Shown here: in pieces, positions 33,074-46,823 of the stretch
How positions within the stretch are numbered: position 1 is the first letter of the stretch
Layout of the letters: each line of letters opens with the position of its first letter
From: Phascolomyces articulosus
Taxonomy: Eukaryota; Mucoromycota; Mucoromycetes; Mucorales; Lichtheimiaceae
DNA: 64,000 nucleotides
Assembly: GCA_025677815.1 (NCBI GenBank)
Contig: JAIXMP010000020.1
Coordinates: 186,001 to 250,000 of the forward strand
Reading direction: 5' to 3'
The notes under the pieces: generated by a model
What the model was told of the DNA's origin: nothing
The model's database searches: none
Seen by the model: the letters and a program-made list of their open reading frames with translations, nothing else
Program-made: the position numbers and the translations under genes

Positions 33074-35796
33074 ATGTCTCCACACCTACAAGTTTTGCTC
33101 GATTATGTTGACAACAACAAACATAACAATATACCTCAACATATAAAAAAACTCAATGTGTCCAATTCATACCATCGCTCATTGCTTTTTGACTATTACA
33201 ACAATACCATTACAAAGTTGATGGCGTCATTGTACGACATTAGCGAAAAAAATGATCTTGCTAACTCATTATTGAAACGTGCCATCATTTCAATGTTACG
33301 ATGCAATTTTTATGCAAGTCTCGAAGACGCGTATCAATCGATTGGTTTGGGACCTTACGTACCTGAAAGTTATCTATGTGCTGGTCAAGTCCTCGTATCC
33401 TTGGCCAAATATAATGATGCCGTTGATATCTATGATCGGGGTCTACTGGTATTATCCACACCACCAGCATCAGCGTTACCGTCTCTCGATTCTAATGGTA
33501 AAAATAATGATCAATCAGCATACCAACAAAATTACCAACAATTATTAATAAATCTGAAACAAGAAGCCTTGTTACAAGTGGATTGTACGACACCCATGGG
33601 TATACTCATGAAAAAACTACCAATTGAACTTCTTCATCTCATTTTCACAGAATATTTATCTTTACAAGATCGACTTGTGTGTGCTAGAGTATGCCCTGCT
33701 TGGCGAGCATTCGTTTTGGATCAAATACCATCAATGGGACATATAATGGAATTGGAAGATATGCCCGAATCCGCGATGGAGCGATTGGTTACTGTGAGAA
33801 AAAATGGAGCTAGTTCAGATGGCATGAGCAAGAACACTATCCATAAATTGACCCTGCAATTTGACGATTATGATTCTTTTGTATCAAAAAGTTTGAAATC
33901 AAAGGCATATGGTTTATTATTAGAAAACAATTACAAGTATATTGAAATATTTGGTAAGTGCATTTAGCAAGTGGGAGTATTTTTTTTTGGCTAAGTATTG
34001 AAATAGATAGGAGAAAAAAGGCACTCATGATGAACTATTTATACCAATCAATACCTGCTATAGAGCTACGGGGAGATCCCAATGATGTATTATCATCTAA
34101 AAAAAAGAAAATGTGTCAATATCTCCAAGCATGTGGAGAAAATCTGAAAGAAGTAGTACTTTATGAAAACCTATGTCCACTGCTCATTTCGGAAATTCTT
34201 ACTTCATGTCCCAACATTACACGTATATCATCTACAACAGAAGAATCGACATCACGAACACGTTTGATGCATCACCGAACCCAACAATACAAGAATAACA
34301 GTAATGATAGGACGGGTCGTTCCAACAAATTTACCGATATGAAAAGAATGGAATATATTACGAGAAGTCATTTTACGAAAGTATATGATGATTATGCTGA
34401 ACGTGGAAGTGTTATTGGGGACAATGATTTAAAAAGAATGAATGATTGTAAATCTCTTGTCTACCTTGAAATCGTTGGATTACCTATTCCAGCATTCCGT
34501 GCACCTTTTTGGCAAAAGCTCAGGCATCTTCAACATTTAATTCTTGGTGAACCACGCACACCTCGCCTGCTTGATGATGTTCAAGTTAAATTATTACATG
34601 CTATTGATATATATTGTCCAAATTTGATTACACTTCGATGTGGTTACCATTTCAAAGACAGGGCTGTTCTACCACTGTCGCCATCTTCTAGTCATAGTAA
34701 CAACACCAATGCAACAAATAAGAAAGAGAAAAATGGACTAAAAGAAATCACTTTACGAACTATGTTTTATCGCAAAAATATGATATGTAAACCATGTCTT
34801 GGTATCGAGTCCATTACATCAATGATTCAAAGAAGCTACCATATGCTTCAAGTATTACATCTTCCCATCGAAGTATTTAACATTCTCGTCATTGAAACTA
34901 TTTCAAAAACAATAAGAACCCTCTCTCTGCTCTACGAGTTGGGTCTTTATACGGACCGCACACCTTATTATAGGAATAATGGACAGGGATACAATGATAA
35001 TAACGTATTAAAACCACAAGAAACCAGAATGTTAATACAGTGTTGTCCTTTGCTTAAGACTATTGTTTTAAAAGTACCTACATCCAATGGTTCATTGTTG
35101 GAATTGAGCAAGCTTCATCAATTACAGCGTATCTATTTTATCGACTCGATAGATGAATATTTTTTCCCAGCTGTAGTACGAGAACAACAACATCTCAGAG
35201 AAGGAAGAGGTGGTGATAATGATGAAAAACCAACGATAACCCATGCTGATTTATTCTTTGCACACTGCACTACGCTTCAACAAGTGACTGTACGAGGATC
35301 GTTCTTTACAGATCAGGATTTGTTTCAGCTCATTGTTAATAACTCGGAATTGACTTTATTGTCCCTTCATGGATGTGACCAATTAACAACCCATGGTATC
35401 ACAACAGCACTACAACAACTCACAACGACAAAAAATCGATTACGTTCATTTACTTTTGTAAAGCTATATGCCGATATCAATTTCTATGAAATTATGGTGG
35501 CACTTCCTAATTCCATTGCAAGCATAATATGTGTTGTAACTGTACCTGATGATGCAATGCAAACTCCACACTATATTCATGATAGTCTTGAACAAGTAAT
35601 GCAAACAAAAAGTAATAACGATGATTCATTTTGTCCAACCGTACGTGTCTTGTTCCAAAACAATAAAGTCCATGACAATACAAGACCAAATATGCTAGTT
35701 TTTCATTGTATACCAGGAAAGGGAATCAAAGAAGAAAGAAAAGATGGTTTTGAAGCTGACTTGCTCAGGAGACGTATGTTTGCTGATATTTTGTAA
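33074..35796 (+). CDS. TPR/F-box/LRR protein D (Dia2/Pof3-like)
   Basis: Exons 33074-33953 and 34007-35796 (phase 1, 53-nt intron) give 889 aa. TPR-like helices occupy about 35-165 (LLKRA, SYLCAGQVLVSLAKYNDA), the F-box 178-220 (MKKLPIELLHLIF, then CPAWRAFVLDQIP), and LRR-like sequence follows. The C-terminus carries HCIPGKG. It is the most divergent of the forward three, with a longer N-terminus. As for its paralogues, a role as SCF ubiquitin-ligase adaptor is inferred from domain order. It closes the tandem run B-C-D; the next gene is 3 kb away. Confidence 0.86.
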
Positions 35797-38700
35797 ATAT
35801 TATAATAATACTATTTTTTTAATAAAGTCATTGGATTCTATTCATCAAATTGAGATGTGTTTTTTTTAAAAAAAAACCTGCAAATGGTATAATTAAATAC
35901 ACTATATATTGTAATTATTATTTACATTCTTTAGTCAAGAATTGCCGCAGACCAAGATGTAAATATTCAATGTTTACAAAATCAAAAGACTCTTATTATT
36001 TGCCTTTCCTGTTTGAAGGGTGGGTATCCTAATGTTACACGCGGCCAAATTCCCATTTCGAGGCTGAATCACGGAAAAACATCGGGGTCAAAAGAAAAGG
36101 ATAGATACCCTAAACATTCATCCACAAAGGATGGGTCTATTCATTTATAAAGTAACAAGTAAAAGATATATGCATGTTACTTAACCATCATCATTGTCTT
36201 TACAAATAAAACAGGTTTTAACTGATAGGGTGATATCAGAATATTTCCATCATTTTCAATGATGGTGCTATACACGAAAATTTTCATGAAAATAAACATT
36301 TTTTTCATGCGTCAAGCAACAACAGTGATGGAACATGTATATAAGAATGTGTTAAACTGATCCATGTTACCGATTTACATATTATTTGTTGGATAGATTT
36401 TTAATTTTTTATCGCCCAAAAAAGGCGATTTTACCGGTTCCTCTACCGAGGAGAAACAAAATGGCAACTTACCGCGCCATCATCATCCATTCAAGAAAAA
36501 GAGAGCCACAAGACTATTTCTTGTTTTAAAAAAAAAGTGATGATGTTGACATCGGCATTATGTACATTGTTGAGTGGCAATTTTTCGGATGGCGCAATGT
36601 CTTACTATAAAGAGTAAGCTTGATAAACCATGTTTTTGCTACGATTTGGAAGCCCCATCTGACTTGTTTATGGGGATAGGAGAAATCAGAATGTAAACAA
36701 TTAAAAAAAATAAGGTTCTGGAATCTCTAATACATCACAAATATAAACAAAGCCGAATAAAAGTGGCTTTCATAGACTATTATCTATTTTAGAAAGAATG
36801 ATGCTGGTAACTTTGAGTTTTATTAGTTCATCATAATATCAGGTTGGTTCAGTGATCTGGCTGCTATTATAAATATCAAATGATCATCAATAATATACAT
36901 GTATTATATTATACAACGACTGTATATAAAGTAGTAGTGTGAGCTTTTTATTTGAGTAAGGAAAATCCATTATTATAGTTATTAAAATGCATATTGATGT
37001 CAAAAAGAAAAGAAAGTGAATGAATTATTATAAGGTTAAATAATAATCTGATGAGGTTGAGTTCAATTCTATATAATACAAAAATACGTCATTGAATCCA
37101 AATGACCCATAATTTCTGTACGTAATGTAAATGATGATGTTATACAGTTTTAAATTACTTCATTTAACAATGAAAGATGAGGCTTTAATTACAACATGAT
37201 GCATATTGTTATTTTTTAGTGCCATTTTTTTTATAATAAAGTACTTATTATTATAATACCTATTATACTATATCTATTCATCCAAATTTTCTTCGTCTTA
37301 TTGATTAATAATGAGAGGAAGAATCCGGAATACTCATATAGTTCATATGTATATGCGTGTGAGCAAAGTGTGTATGTTCAAAAGTAAGTGAACCAATATG
37401 ATGAAACCATTTAATCAGAGTTTTGTTCATAAAATATAGTGTCGTGGAAATTTATACCTCCTTTTTTGGATAGATTCCTTTTATAGTAATAGTCACACAC
37501 AACAACAAGTTGAGCATTGTTCTAATAATATTATGATGGTAAATTTTATATTTTCAAAACATAACAAAAACAACAACAAGCAACCTAAAAAGTACTTGAC
37601 ACGTTTTAATGAGTAAGTAACGTTATCACGGAACATCCTTTTTTGTTATATCTATGCAATTACTGGTTATAATATTATCAAAATATGAGGATTTATAATA
37701 AAGAATTCCTTTGAATCACCTACGTTTTATAGTAAATTATTACTTTTTGTTGGAGAGTTTTTCTACTAATACAATGAGATTTGTTGGTTTATGGGTGATC
37801 ACCAGAACATTCTTTTTCTGTCAAAGCAGTGTAACAGCTTTGGTTTTTTTTTTCACAGAGGAAAAAAGTCATCGAATGGTTTATCCGCTTTTTTTTCTTT
37901 TTTTTTTTTGCATTAAAGGCCGTTTCGTTGTTACAATCAAATCCTATCAATCGACTGGGCTTGTAAAAAAATAATACACCTGGTTGATTTACCGTATCAA
38001 GAAAGCATACCGCGGTTCCACAAAAGAACCAACCAAAGAACAAAAGTATATTGCTAAGAATATAGATAATTCTTTGGTCGATCATTCTAAATAGTTTCAT
38101 GTATAATAATGATTAATGCAAAGTGGATGGTTTTTTTTGGGGGGGGAGGGAAGGAGGAGGGTACTGTTACATACATGAGAAAGATGACACATTTTATGAT
38201 AAAAAGAAGCATGTGTTTTATATATCAAAATAGAATTACATCAGAATAATAATAATAAAATGACCAGCATTATTTCGTTATTTGTTAAACAAACAAGTTG
38301 GTCATTCCAAATTGAGTGATTCCATTTATTAATAATGAAAAAAAAATTGTTGTTGTTGTAAATGATATAAACGAGTTGATTTATTGGTTGGAAAAGGGGA
38401 GTGAACGAGTAATGAGTCACTCCTTGACCATATTGTTTCAATCCATGATTTTTATTGGATTAACATATAGACAGACATCTTGGTAGAATAAAAAAAAATA
38501 CTCCTTATTAAAATGCCTTGTAAAATATCCAGCTGTTCTCTCTATCTTTCTATTTCAAGTGAAAATTCATTCATTCATTTATTCATTTTTTTTTCTGGGC
38601 CCTGAAATTATTTGAGTGCCTGAACAGAAAAAGAAAAAAACTCCATCTGAAACTCACAATCACCAATCAAATTCAAAAAACCAATCAGTAAAATTAGAGA

Positions 38701-38869
38701 TCCGATAGGATTTTCATGCTAATTTTTTTTTTAGGAGAATTTGTTATAAAAGGACGAGAAAGCGGATCCAAAGCCGACACTAAAAAAAACTTTTTTTTTC
38801 TTCCTTTCTCTCTCAACAACAACTACTATTACTTACCACTCAACCACAACAACTTCTTTATTATTACAA
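35797..38869. other. Intergenic, 3.1 kb
   Basis: Long AT-rich spacer. A reverse open frame at 37789-38100 begins with a hydrophobic stretch, but splicing and codon use do not support a gene. The last 300 bp is the promoter and leader of the next gene. No repeats of note. Confidence 0.5.
38745..38753 (+). promoter_or_regulatory. TATA box
   Basis: TATAAAAGG lies 117 bp before the start of the NmrA-like gene at 38870, followed by a CT- and CAA-rich leader. Spacing suits a TATA-driven promoter. Confidence 0.5.
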
Positions 38870-40018
38870 ATGACTTCTTATATTGATGGCAAAGGTCCTA
38901 TCTTTGTAACCAATGCTGATGGTGATAAAGGTTATGCTATCACTCAACGTATGTTACAATTTCCATCCAAATATCCACACCTCCCACGATATCCCGTTTA
39001 CGCCGGATTACCTGATGCATCCACCTCAAGAGCCACTTCACTTAAAGAACAAGGTGCTACTGTGCGTGCATTTGATATTTTCAATGATCATAAATCTGCC
39101 GTTGATGCTTTACGTGACGTGATAAAGTTATGCTTGGTAGTAGATCCTTTAAGTGAACGTATCAGTCGTGCTAATGCTTTTCAATATGCCAAGGCGTAAG
39201 TTTTTTCTTTTTTTTTTTTTATATATGATACATAATACCTATTTATCAGTATTAACTCACTCTATTTTTTTTTATTATATCAATTTCAAAATAATAGATT
39301 CATTGATGCAGCCAAAGAAGCCAAGGTCAATCATATCATTTTCTTGACCCCGTTTTCACCGCTCGATCCCGTATCGCCGCCATCATCTCCATTCCGCGAT
39401 CCCGCCATGTGTATCAGCTTAGCCGACCCATCCACGTATCGCAGTCAATACATGATGATTGAAACTTATTTACGTACACAATGTGATAATTGTACCATAT
39501 TGCGTTATCCAGGCATTTTATATGAACATTTGCGCGTTTTCCGTAAATATATCTTTGAAAATAATGCATTCCCTGTATCCGATCAACATCTCGAATTTGC
39601 TATTGAATCATCTAGTATGGCGGATATTGCTCAAGGCACAGCTTGTATTGCGTATGCACCTACTACTCGACATCGTAGCAACGTATATAAATTGACGGGA
39701 CCTCAATTACTCACCTTGGAAGAAGTCAGTACACGCGTATTAACCTGTTTACAACGAGATGATGCTGAACTCAACTTGATTGATTTAAATGCATTGGAAC
39801 AAATCTTGTATGAAAGTATTGGCAACAAAGAACATGTTGCTTTCTTGCTTGAAGTATGGGGGTTACAACAAAAATCCATGGCCGGTGGTCGATTTGAAAT
39901 TACCCGCGATCTTGAAGCACTGACGGGACAAAGTGGGAAAACCTTGAATGAATATTTCGAAGATGATAACGTCCAAGATGTATTCCGTTCTCCCATGCCT
40001 ACACCTTTTGTTGCCTAA
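38870..40018 (+). CDS. NmrA-like/NAD(P)-binding Rossmann protein
   Basis: Exons 38870-39195 and 39298-40018 (phase 2) give 348 aa. It resembles NmrA/HSCARG-type proteins: an N-terminal Rossmann-like strand-loop-helix (FVTNADGDKGYAI), a middle block IIFLTPFSP, then ILRYPGILYEHL and a C-terminal region like the family's substrate half. The glycine motif is degenerate (NADGDKG instead of GATGxxG), so cofactor binding may be altered or lost. It is distant from the NmrA-like trio at 6-12 kb and not obviously a recent copy. The protein has no membrane segment, so it should be cytosolic or nuclear. Role unknown; redox sensing or repressor-type regulation is possible by family. Confidence 0.75.
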
Positions 40019-43000
40019 ATGATTTTTTTTTCATTAGACGATTCTATAAACATTTCTCTTTCATTCTTTTATATTATACACCTTATTACTATTATTTTAT
40101 ATTATATCACTCTACTTCTTTTTCTTACTTTTCTGCATATATATATATACACACCTACCATCATGAAAAGAAAAAGAAAAAAATACCAAATCACCCTTTT
40201 CCTTTTCATAATATTCCCTGTGCATACTCTATAGTATAGGATTCATATATATTTGATATTTTGATATATTATCCTTTGTTTCTTCTCTTTTGTATCTACA
40301 TCATCATTTTTTTCATTGTCTCTATTGAACCAAGAGACATTTATCTCTCTCTCCTCTTCTTTCGATTTGCATATTTTCATCACTCTCACATACCGAATAC
40401 CTTTTTTTTTCTCCCTTTCTATATAGTTTAGTTATTCCTTTTGTACATATATATAAAAAAAACCCAAATACATGCATAAAAAAAATTTCCTTTATCTTAT
40501 CAATAACTTTGAACCAAGATCCAAGAATATGATTGGCCCGATAAGAAAACAAATGTGTGCCTCGCATACCAAAAGATTTCTTTTCATAAACACATGGACA
40601 CATTGTTTATATATTTACCACATGATCAACGTGATAACATATTAAAGTAAAAAATAAGAATATAAATAAAATGATACCTTTCAATATTATGTGCAATGTC
40701 CGTGTTCTCCGCATCCAATCATGGAAAGGGAAAAATGAATGATTACGTACATGATATGATTGGGCCATCCCATTGAGGAACTTACCTAATGCAGTTCATA
40801 TAAACTAAGGGTTCTTTTTTTTGTGTAATCTGGAGATCGTTGAAGATTAAGTGATAGATACGATTCAAAATATAAATTCCCAAATACGCTTCATCTAAAA
40901 TTCTCGTAGAAACTTTTTAACCCTTTTCAAATCCTATTACCGAATTCATATTATTCTTTTCAATCAATTGGGTGAGAATTCCTCATGTTGTTGATGATGC
41001 TGCATATCTGTTAAAATATGTTTTTTTTTATAATTTTTCTAAGCCAACCATTCACACAACAAGTAATGTATAAACCTAAGTGCATGTTCAAAAAGACTGG
41101 TTATAATTTTTTTTTTTTTTTTTACAATCTTATACCTGATATGTCACTCGATAAGCTTTTTTTTTTGTAACTCATTTTTTTTTTTACGCAGCGCACAAAA
41201 AAAAAAGTTGATTTTTTTTAGTGGCACATTCTCCTCATTGAATTTATGACGTAAGGTGACTTTTACATAGAGGGAAAAGAGAAAAGGTAGGAATGATATA
41301 TAAATATATATATAAATCGGCCATAGTATTAAAAAACGCATAGATCAACTTATAAACTTCTAAATTCTTACTGGTGATAAATATAATTTTTTTCCCACGT
41401 TGTGATAAAACTCCTTTAGTAACAATGACTATTGACATCATTGCTACTTCTATTGTGGTTTTCCAAAAAGACGAAGCTTGCAAGGATTTCCTATCTGAAA
41501 AATAAATATGTTTTCTCTATTCAAACGCATCGTTTTTTTAAGCTTGACACACTTATATATTTGAAATAACTAAAATGATCTCATTTGTGACAAGGAAGTT
41601 AATTTTATGTTACTATGTAGCTACCTATATATCCAAGCTTTTTATTTAGCCCAAAAGCTCGGATTCATTTATAAAGAGTTATTGTAATAACTTTTATTGA
41701 TCAAACTGTCAGCGACGTCATTATCTAAAAATAAATTGAAATGCAACAGCACCAAAGAGCTTCTTCCTTAGTTGCTGCCAAAAATATTTTACCATGATGG
41801 CAAATAGAGTTGAATGGGTTAAAATTATCGAGTAGCCCAAGTAGCCATTTTTGTTAGCATTAATCTAAGAAAAAAATACATGTGTTATTCTTTATCTTGT
41901 GATGAGCTCATTACTTTGGCTCTATATGAAAGATGGATTAGTTACGCACCGGTGATTTTGTCAGGTATTTAATTAATAAAATGGCTGATATAAATACGTG
42001 AGTATAAGAGTTTCATCAATTGTTACTCCTTTACAGGGTAATGCCTTTGCTTAATAAAATTAGTACGATTGAATAGTTGAGTATGAAAAGCAACATGATG
42101 ATGATGTTAATGGATTGATAATAGTCAGCTTATTAATCTTCAATACGACATAGATAAATTTAGATGATCAAGAAAGGAAAGCCCATGTCAAACCACAAGA
42201 AATTATTAGAGTGCTCGTAATTCTTAAATAACTGAGTGAATGTTACCAATAATAGCTACAATATATATAGTAGTAAACAAGTATCCATATATACTACGAT
42301 ATAATATTAGATAAATAAAAGAATCAAAAAGAAGAATGAATCCATAGTAGTAATAATGAGAGGTGTGGTATATCTCTTTTGTAATCATCACCAAAAGGAA
42401 ACTCAAGACCTTCTAACCCGGATAAAATCGGGCCGCTGGTTTAGTGTTTAGCTCTATTATTTGGATATGTTATACAATCAGGTTATATTTGTGTTAGTGT
42501 CCATATAAAATAACTTCCAAATAGAATTTTTTTTCAGTCAAAAAAGGTTCTTATATAATCATGGTTACCGGCCCTTGATCAATTACCAACAAGAAACTTC
42601 ACCATTTAATGAACTGTTTCCATAATAGTCCTCTATGCAATTAACAAAAATCTTGCAATGATAGAAAAGATTATTTATTTTTCCAAAAAACTTCATTGTC
42701 ATCACTTTGATAATAGTATTTCTCAAAAATCAAGAAGTATAACTATGTTTGAGTAAGAATAATAATAAAAAACATAAAAGACAGGAACAGTTCACCCACA
42801 TGGCAGTTTTTTTTTTTTTTTGACCAAGTGACTCACGGATTATTATTTTATTCGTTTTTGTTGTCATTTACATTTAAACATATAAGCATGTGCTACACCT
42901 TTGTACAACACAAACCAATAACAACAAAAAAACAACCAATTTGAAACTATTTTGACGCGCTTCAACTCATCCTTTATTGTAAATCGATCATCTATGATTC

Positions 43001-43798
43001 ATTTATCTATATCTATTTAACTCTATGCCATGTAGTAGTAGTTCTATATATATATTTCAATTGTCACCATCAAAAGAAGATACTTCTTCTATCCCATCGT
43101 GAATATATATAATATAAAACTAGAAGAGGAACAGTATTTGTGTATATAAAATAAGACGGAAAGGCAGCCGAAAGAGAAACATTTAAAACGGTTGGTACAG
43201 CTCCGATTATGTGTGGATGGATGGATGATTTCGCGTTGTTAAGCTTCTCCTCTGCAATTTATTTTTCCTCCTTCTTTTCCCTCTTTTTCTCTCTCAACTT
43301 TGTCGGTTTTGATAGGCTTTTTTTTTATTATTATTTATTAAACGATCGGGGATACCATTTCAACAATCGATAAAAGACGAAAAAGAAAAACGAGCATTTG
43401 TGGCTCATTGGTTACAACGAAAAAAAAAAAAAAGTTCATTTACAATTGGAATAATATTATCTCGAACCTGTAAAAAAAAGGAAAGAAACAGAGAGACGAC
43501 ATAAAACCGTCGAGTTATTTTTGTATATCAACCCCAACTCAACACATATCATTCAACTCAACTCAACGACAAAATTCTACCCATTGAAAAACGACAAATA
43601 TCCATTTCGACACCCCCGATTGACTTCCCCCTTCTCTCACTTCCATATCTTCTTTTTTTTTACCCTTTTTTTTTCCGTTGTCTCTATCACACAAATAACA
43701 AGCAACCTCTTCACTTTTTCTTATTCCACAACACAACTTTATATTTTTTGGAAAAAGAAAAGTTAAAGGTCACCATACCTTTTTGTACATAATTCATA
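40019..43798. other. Intergenic, 3.8 kb
   Basis: The longest gene-free stretch. It is rich in poly-T/poly-A and TATA runs with only chance ORFs. The last 600 bp has CT-rich and homopurine tracts typical of a long leader for the RasGEF gene. I found no RNA gene or mobile-element ends. Confidence 0.5.
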
Positions 43799-46700
43799 AT
43801 GGAAAATCCTCAACACATTTATACAGAAGCATCCCAATTACTTGACGAAGGTCACATCAAGGTATAAAAATAGTAATAAAAAAAGTATAAAGAGGAAGGT
43901 TTCTCTCTTCCTTTTCTTCTAAGCAATTTTGAAACATGATAGGATGCTTATACGAGGTTTTTATCTGCTGTCGAGATATCCACACAACAACTTCATGGTG
44001 TCAAGTTTGTTCATCATAGTAATAATCATATTCTTTTTTTTATATATATTTTGGATGGGAATTGGGGTATTATATAAGGTTGGATGAAGAGGAAAAAGAA
44101 GGTTCATCTCATAGAAAATAATTATGTAACTTTTTTTATATTTAAAATAGCTGTGGTATCAAAACCTGTACAATATGAAATCTCTTTATCCATTATTCGA
44201 TCGAGTTTATCACATTTAGAGGAGATTGCTGTGCAAAGATCCCCTATGCCTCGACAACAACAACAACAATCAACACCACCTTTACCACCACCCCACCCTC
44301 ATCATACTTCTCCACAACAACATCATCACCAACATATCGAAGATGATCGGAGTAGTACGAGTAGTTCTCATGTAAAAACACCTCCACCTTTACCACCAAA
44401 GCCAGCTAGGATGCACAATAAACCGACAGTTCCCCCAAAACCATCAAGGGCTCCAACTGTTATACCATCACAACCACATTTCACACAGTCACCACCACTC
44501 TCTCAGGAATTGTATCATCACCAACAGCAACAATCCTATGTTGAACCACACTCCGTCGCAACATCCACAACAGCATTTGTGAAACGTAATAATCGTGGTC
44601 GCGGTAATTCTGTCAGTTTTGCTGAACAAACAAGCGATCATGAAATATCAGATGATGATGACGATGACGATGATCAAATCAAGGATGAAGAAGAGGAAGA
44701 ACGGGCAGGATTAGCGGATGATGATGACGATGATGATGACGATGATGAAGTAGTAGATTTTGATAATAACCACGGTAAGAGTTTATTTCCTCCTTCTCCT
44801 TTCCTTTCCGTTTTCTCCTTAGAGAGTCTCGTGATTATTTAAATATATAACTGATTGATTTAATTTAATGGAACAAAATTATAAAAAAAATAACAACAAA
44901 TAATTCATAGACGAAACACGGGTAACAATGATGCAACGTAGTGATAGCATACCCCCACCACGACCTCATACCATGACTGATCCATTTCCACATTTGCCAA
45001 TGATTGATACCCGCCCTCGATCACTGACAACGTCTCATCATCATCAACATCAACGATCCAGTATTTCCCCCATTGACGTATTAAATGAATCCATTGTGGA
45101 TGCACGTATTCTGGTTCCGGCTCAAACCAATACGGGTGATAGTTTGGCACCTCCAACAGCCTCACAAACAACCGATTATGTTCCAAACATTCCCGTCCCC
45201 CCATTACTGACGACTCATCGACGATTACAAAACCAATTGGATGATTTGGAAACTGCATTAAATGAATATAAATCTCGTAAACGAGCACTTACTTTTGCCA
45301 ATGAAAAATCATCTGCGTCTGACGGCAAACTGCTGGACAGTGAGTTGAATGACAGAATCTTGCAGCATACAACGGCAGTAGCCGAAACACGCGAGACTCT
45401 GAACAGAGTCCGAACATTGTACATGAGCGCAGCGACTGTACCAAATGTCATGCAGTTTCCACCTCACCTGGTTGCCTATCAGCTGACATTAATCGAGTGT
45501 GCTATTTTCCGTGATATCCCTCCGGACGCGTTATTATCTCATACACCACGTTCTCCACATCCCAAAGTGGTGGCTTCGACCGATTTCTTCAATTACATCA
45601 CTCGTGCCATTGAGCATTCCATTTTATTGCCACAAGAAGCCTCACGACGTGCTGAATTGATTAATCGTTGGATCAAGGTGGCTACCAAATGTTTATCTCT
45701 TTCCAACTATCAAACGTTAAAGGCGATTGTATCAGCTTTAGGGACTCCGCCTGTGCAGCGGCTTCGGCGCACATGGGATTGTATTCCTAAAAAACGGATG
45801 GGGAGGCTGGACCTCCTTAATGCTCTCATGTCCGAGTCTGAAAATTATGGGCGATATCGTGAACACATGGGATTGGAAACCAAGCGACGATGGACCAAAC
45901 CTGTGGTTCCCTTTTTGGGTGTGTTTATTCATGACATGACCTATCTTTTAGCGGCTGTCAAGGCACAGTCGCCTCAAGGAGATGCACGTGTTCAAGATGT
46001 TGTCAATTTGATACATAGTTTCCAACGAGCACCTGCTTATCCACAACGACCGCCTCCATCGTATGTCAAAGCATCACGGAAACATTCATTTGGACCTTCT
46101 GTATTGACCAACGCATTACATCGTACAGCATCATCCAAGAATAGAATGAGTAATTCTTCAGCCTTGTTTGGTGTGGATGTGGATGGAGATCAAGGTATTG
46201 AGGTGGAACAACAATTGATTACTCAATACCTATTGATGCGTCCTTGGGTGAGTGAAAAGATCATTGATGAATTGAGTGTTCTTCGCGAACCTCCAAAACA
46301 ACGAGGACCCTCGACCTCGCCAGGGTATGGTCGATCAAACAACGTTGGCAATATGGGTAGTGCTGCTGGAACTAGTAACAACAGCGGTGGAAGCATGAGT
46401 AGTACAAGTATCAATACCAGTTCTATCCTCAGCAATGCCAGCTCACTTGTTCGACTTAGTAGCAGTTATAGTACAAATACAAGCAGTATGACGAGCTGGG
46501 AAGATCATGAAGATGGTTCAAAACGAAGTACAGGGTTTTGGCCATTCCGCAAGAGTTCAGAAATGACACGACCTACCACATTACATTCAGATGTCTATGA
46601 TCAACGGGATAGTTGGAGTGATGAACAAGATGATCCATCCTCACCTCCTCTACCCACATCTACCACACCACCTAGATCCGGAGAATCCATATCCAGTCGT

Positions 46701-46823
46701 ACAGTATCGACAACAAGTAAAATCCTTACAGGTCACGTACGAAGTTTTTCATTACCTTCAGCAAAACCTAGCAATTTATCGGATACACCTTCTACGACAA
46801 CAGAAACACGTAAACGAGCATAA
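43799..46823 (+). CDS. Ras-type guanine-nucleotide exchange factor with N-terminal MIT-like domain
   Basis: Exons 43799-43861, 43943-44018, 44151-44774 and 44911-46823 give 891 aa with consistent phases. Residues 1 to about 75 form three predicted helices (YTEASQLLDEG, DAYTRFLSAVEIS, then EISLSIIRSSLSHLEEIA) like an MIT domain. Next come poly-Gln/Pro, PPLPPKPAR and VPPKPSRAP (SH3 ligands) and long Asp/Glu runs (44650-44760). The RasGEF catalytic domain lies at about 437-625, with ECAIFRDIPPDALL, INRWIKVATKCLSL and PPVQRL blocks; it would load GTP onto a Ras-like GTPase. The tail is Ser/Thr-rich. MIT domains normally bind ESCRT-III tails, so membrane traffic and Ras signalling may meet here; that is inference. 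No RasGEF-N domain was recognised. Confidence 0.85.

Noticed and set aside
37789..38100. Reverse ORF starting with a hydrophobic stretch
   Set aside because: Ends in a poly-Lys run made by a poly-A tract; an alternative spliced reading was possible but unsupported.
44264..44590. His/Gln/Pro-rich low-complexity stretch in the RasGEF, considered as a separate gene
   Set aside because: It lies in frame within exon 3 and joins both neighbours with correct phases.
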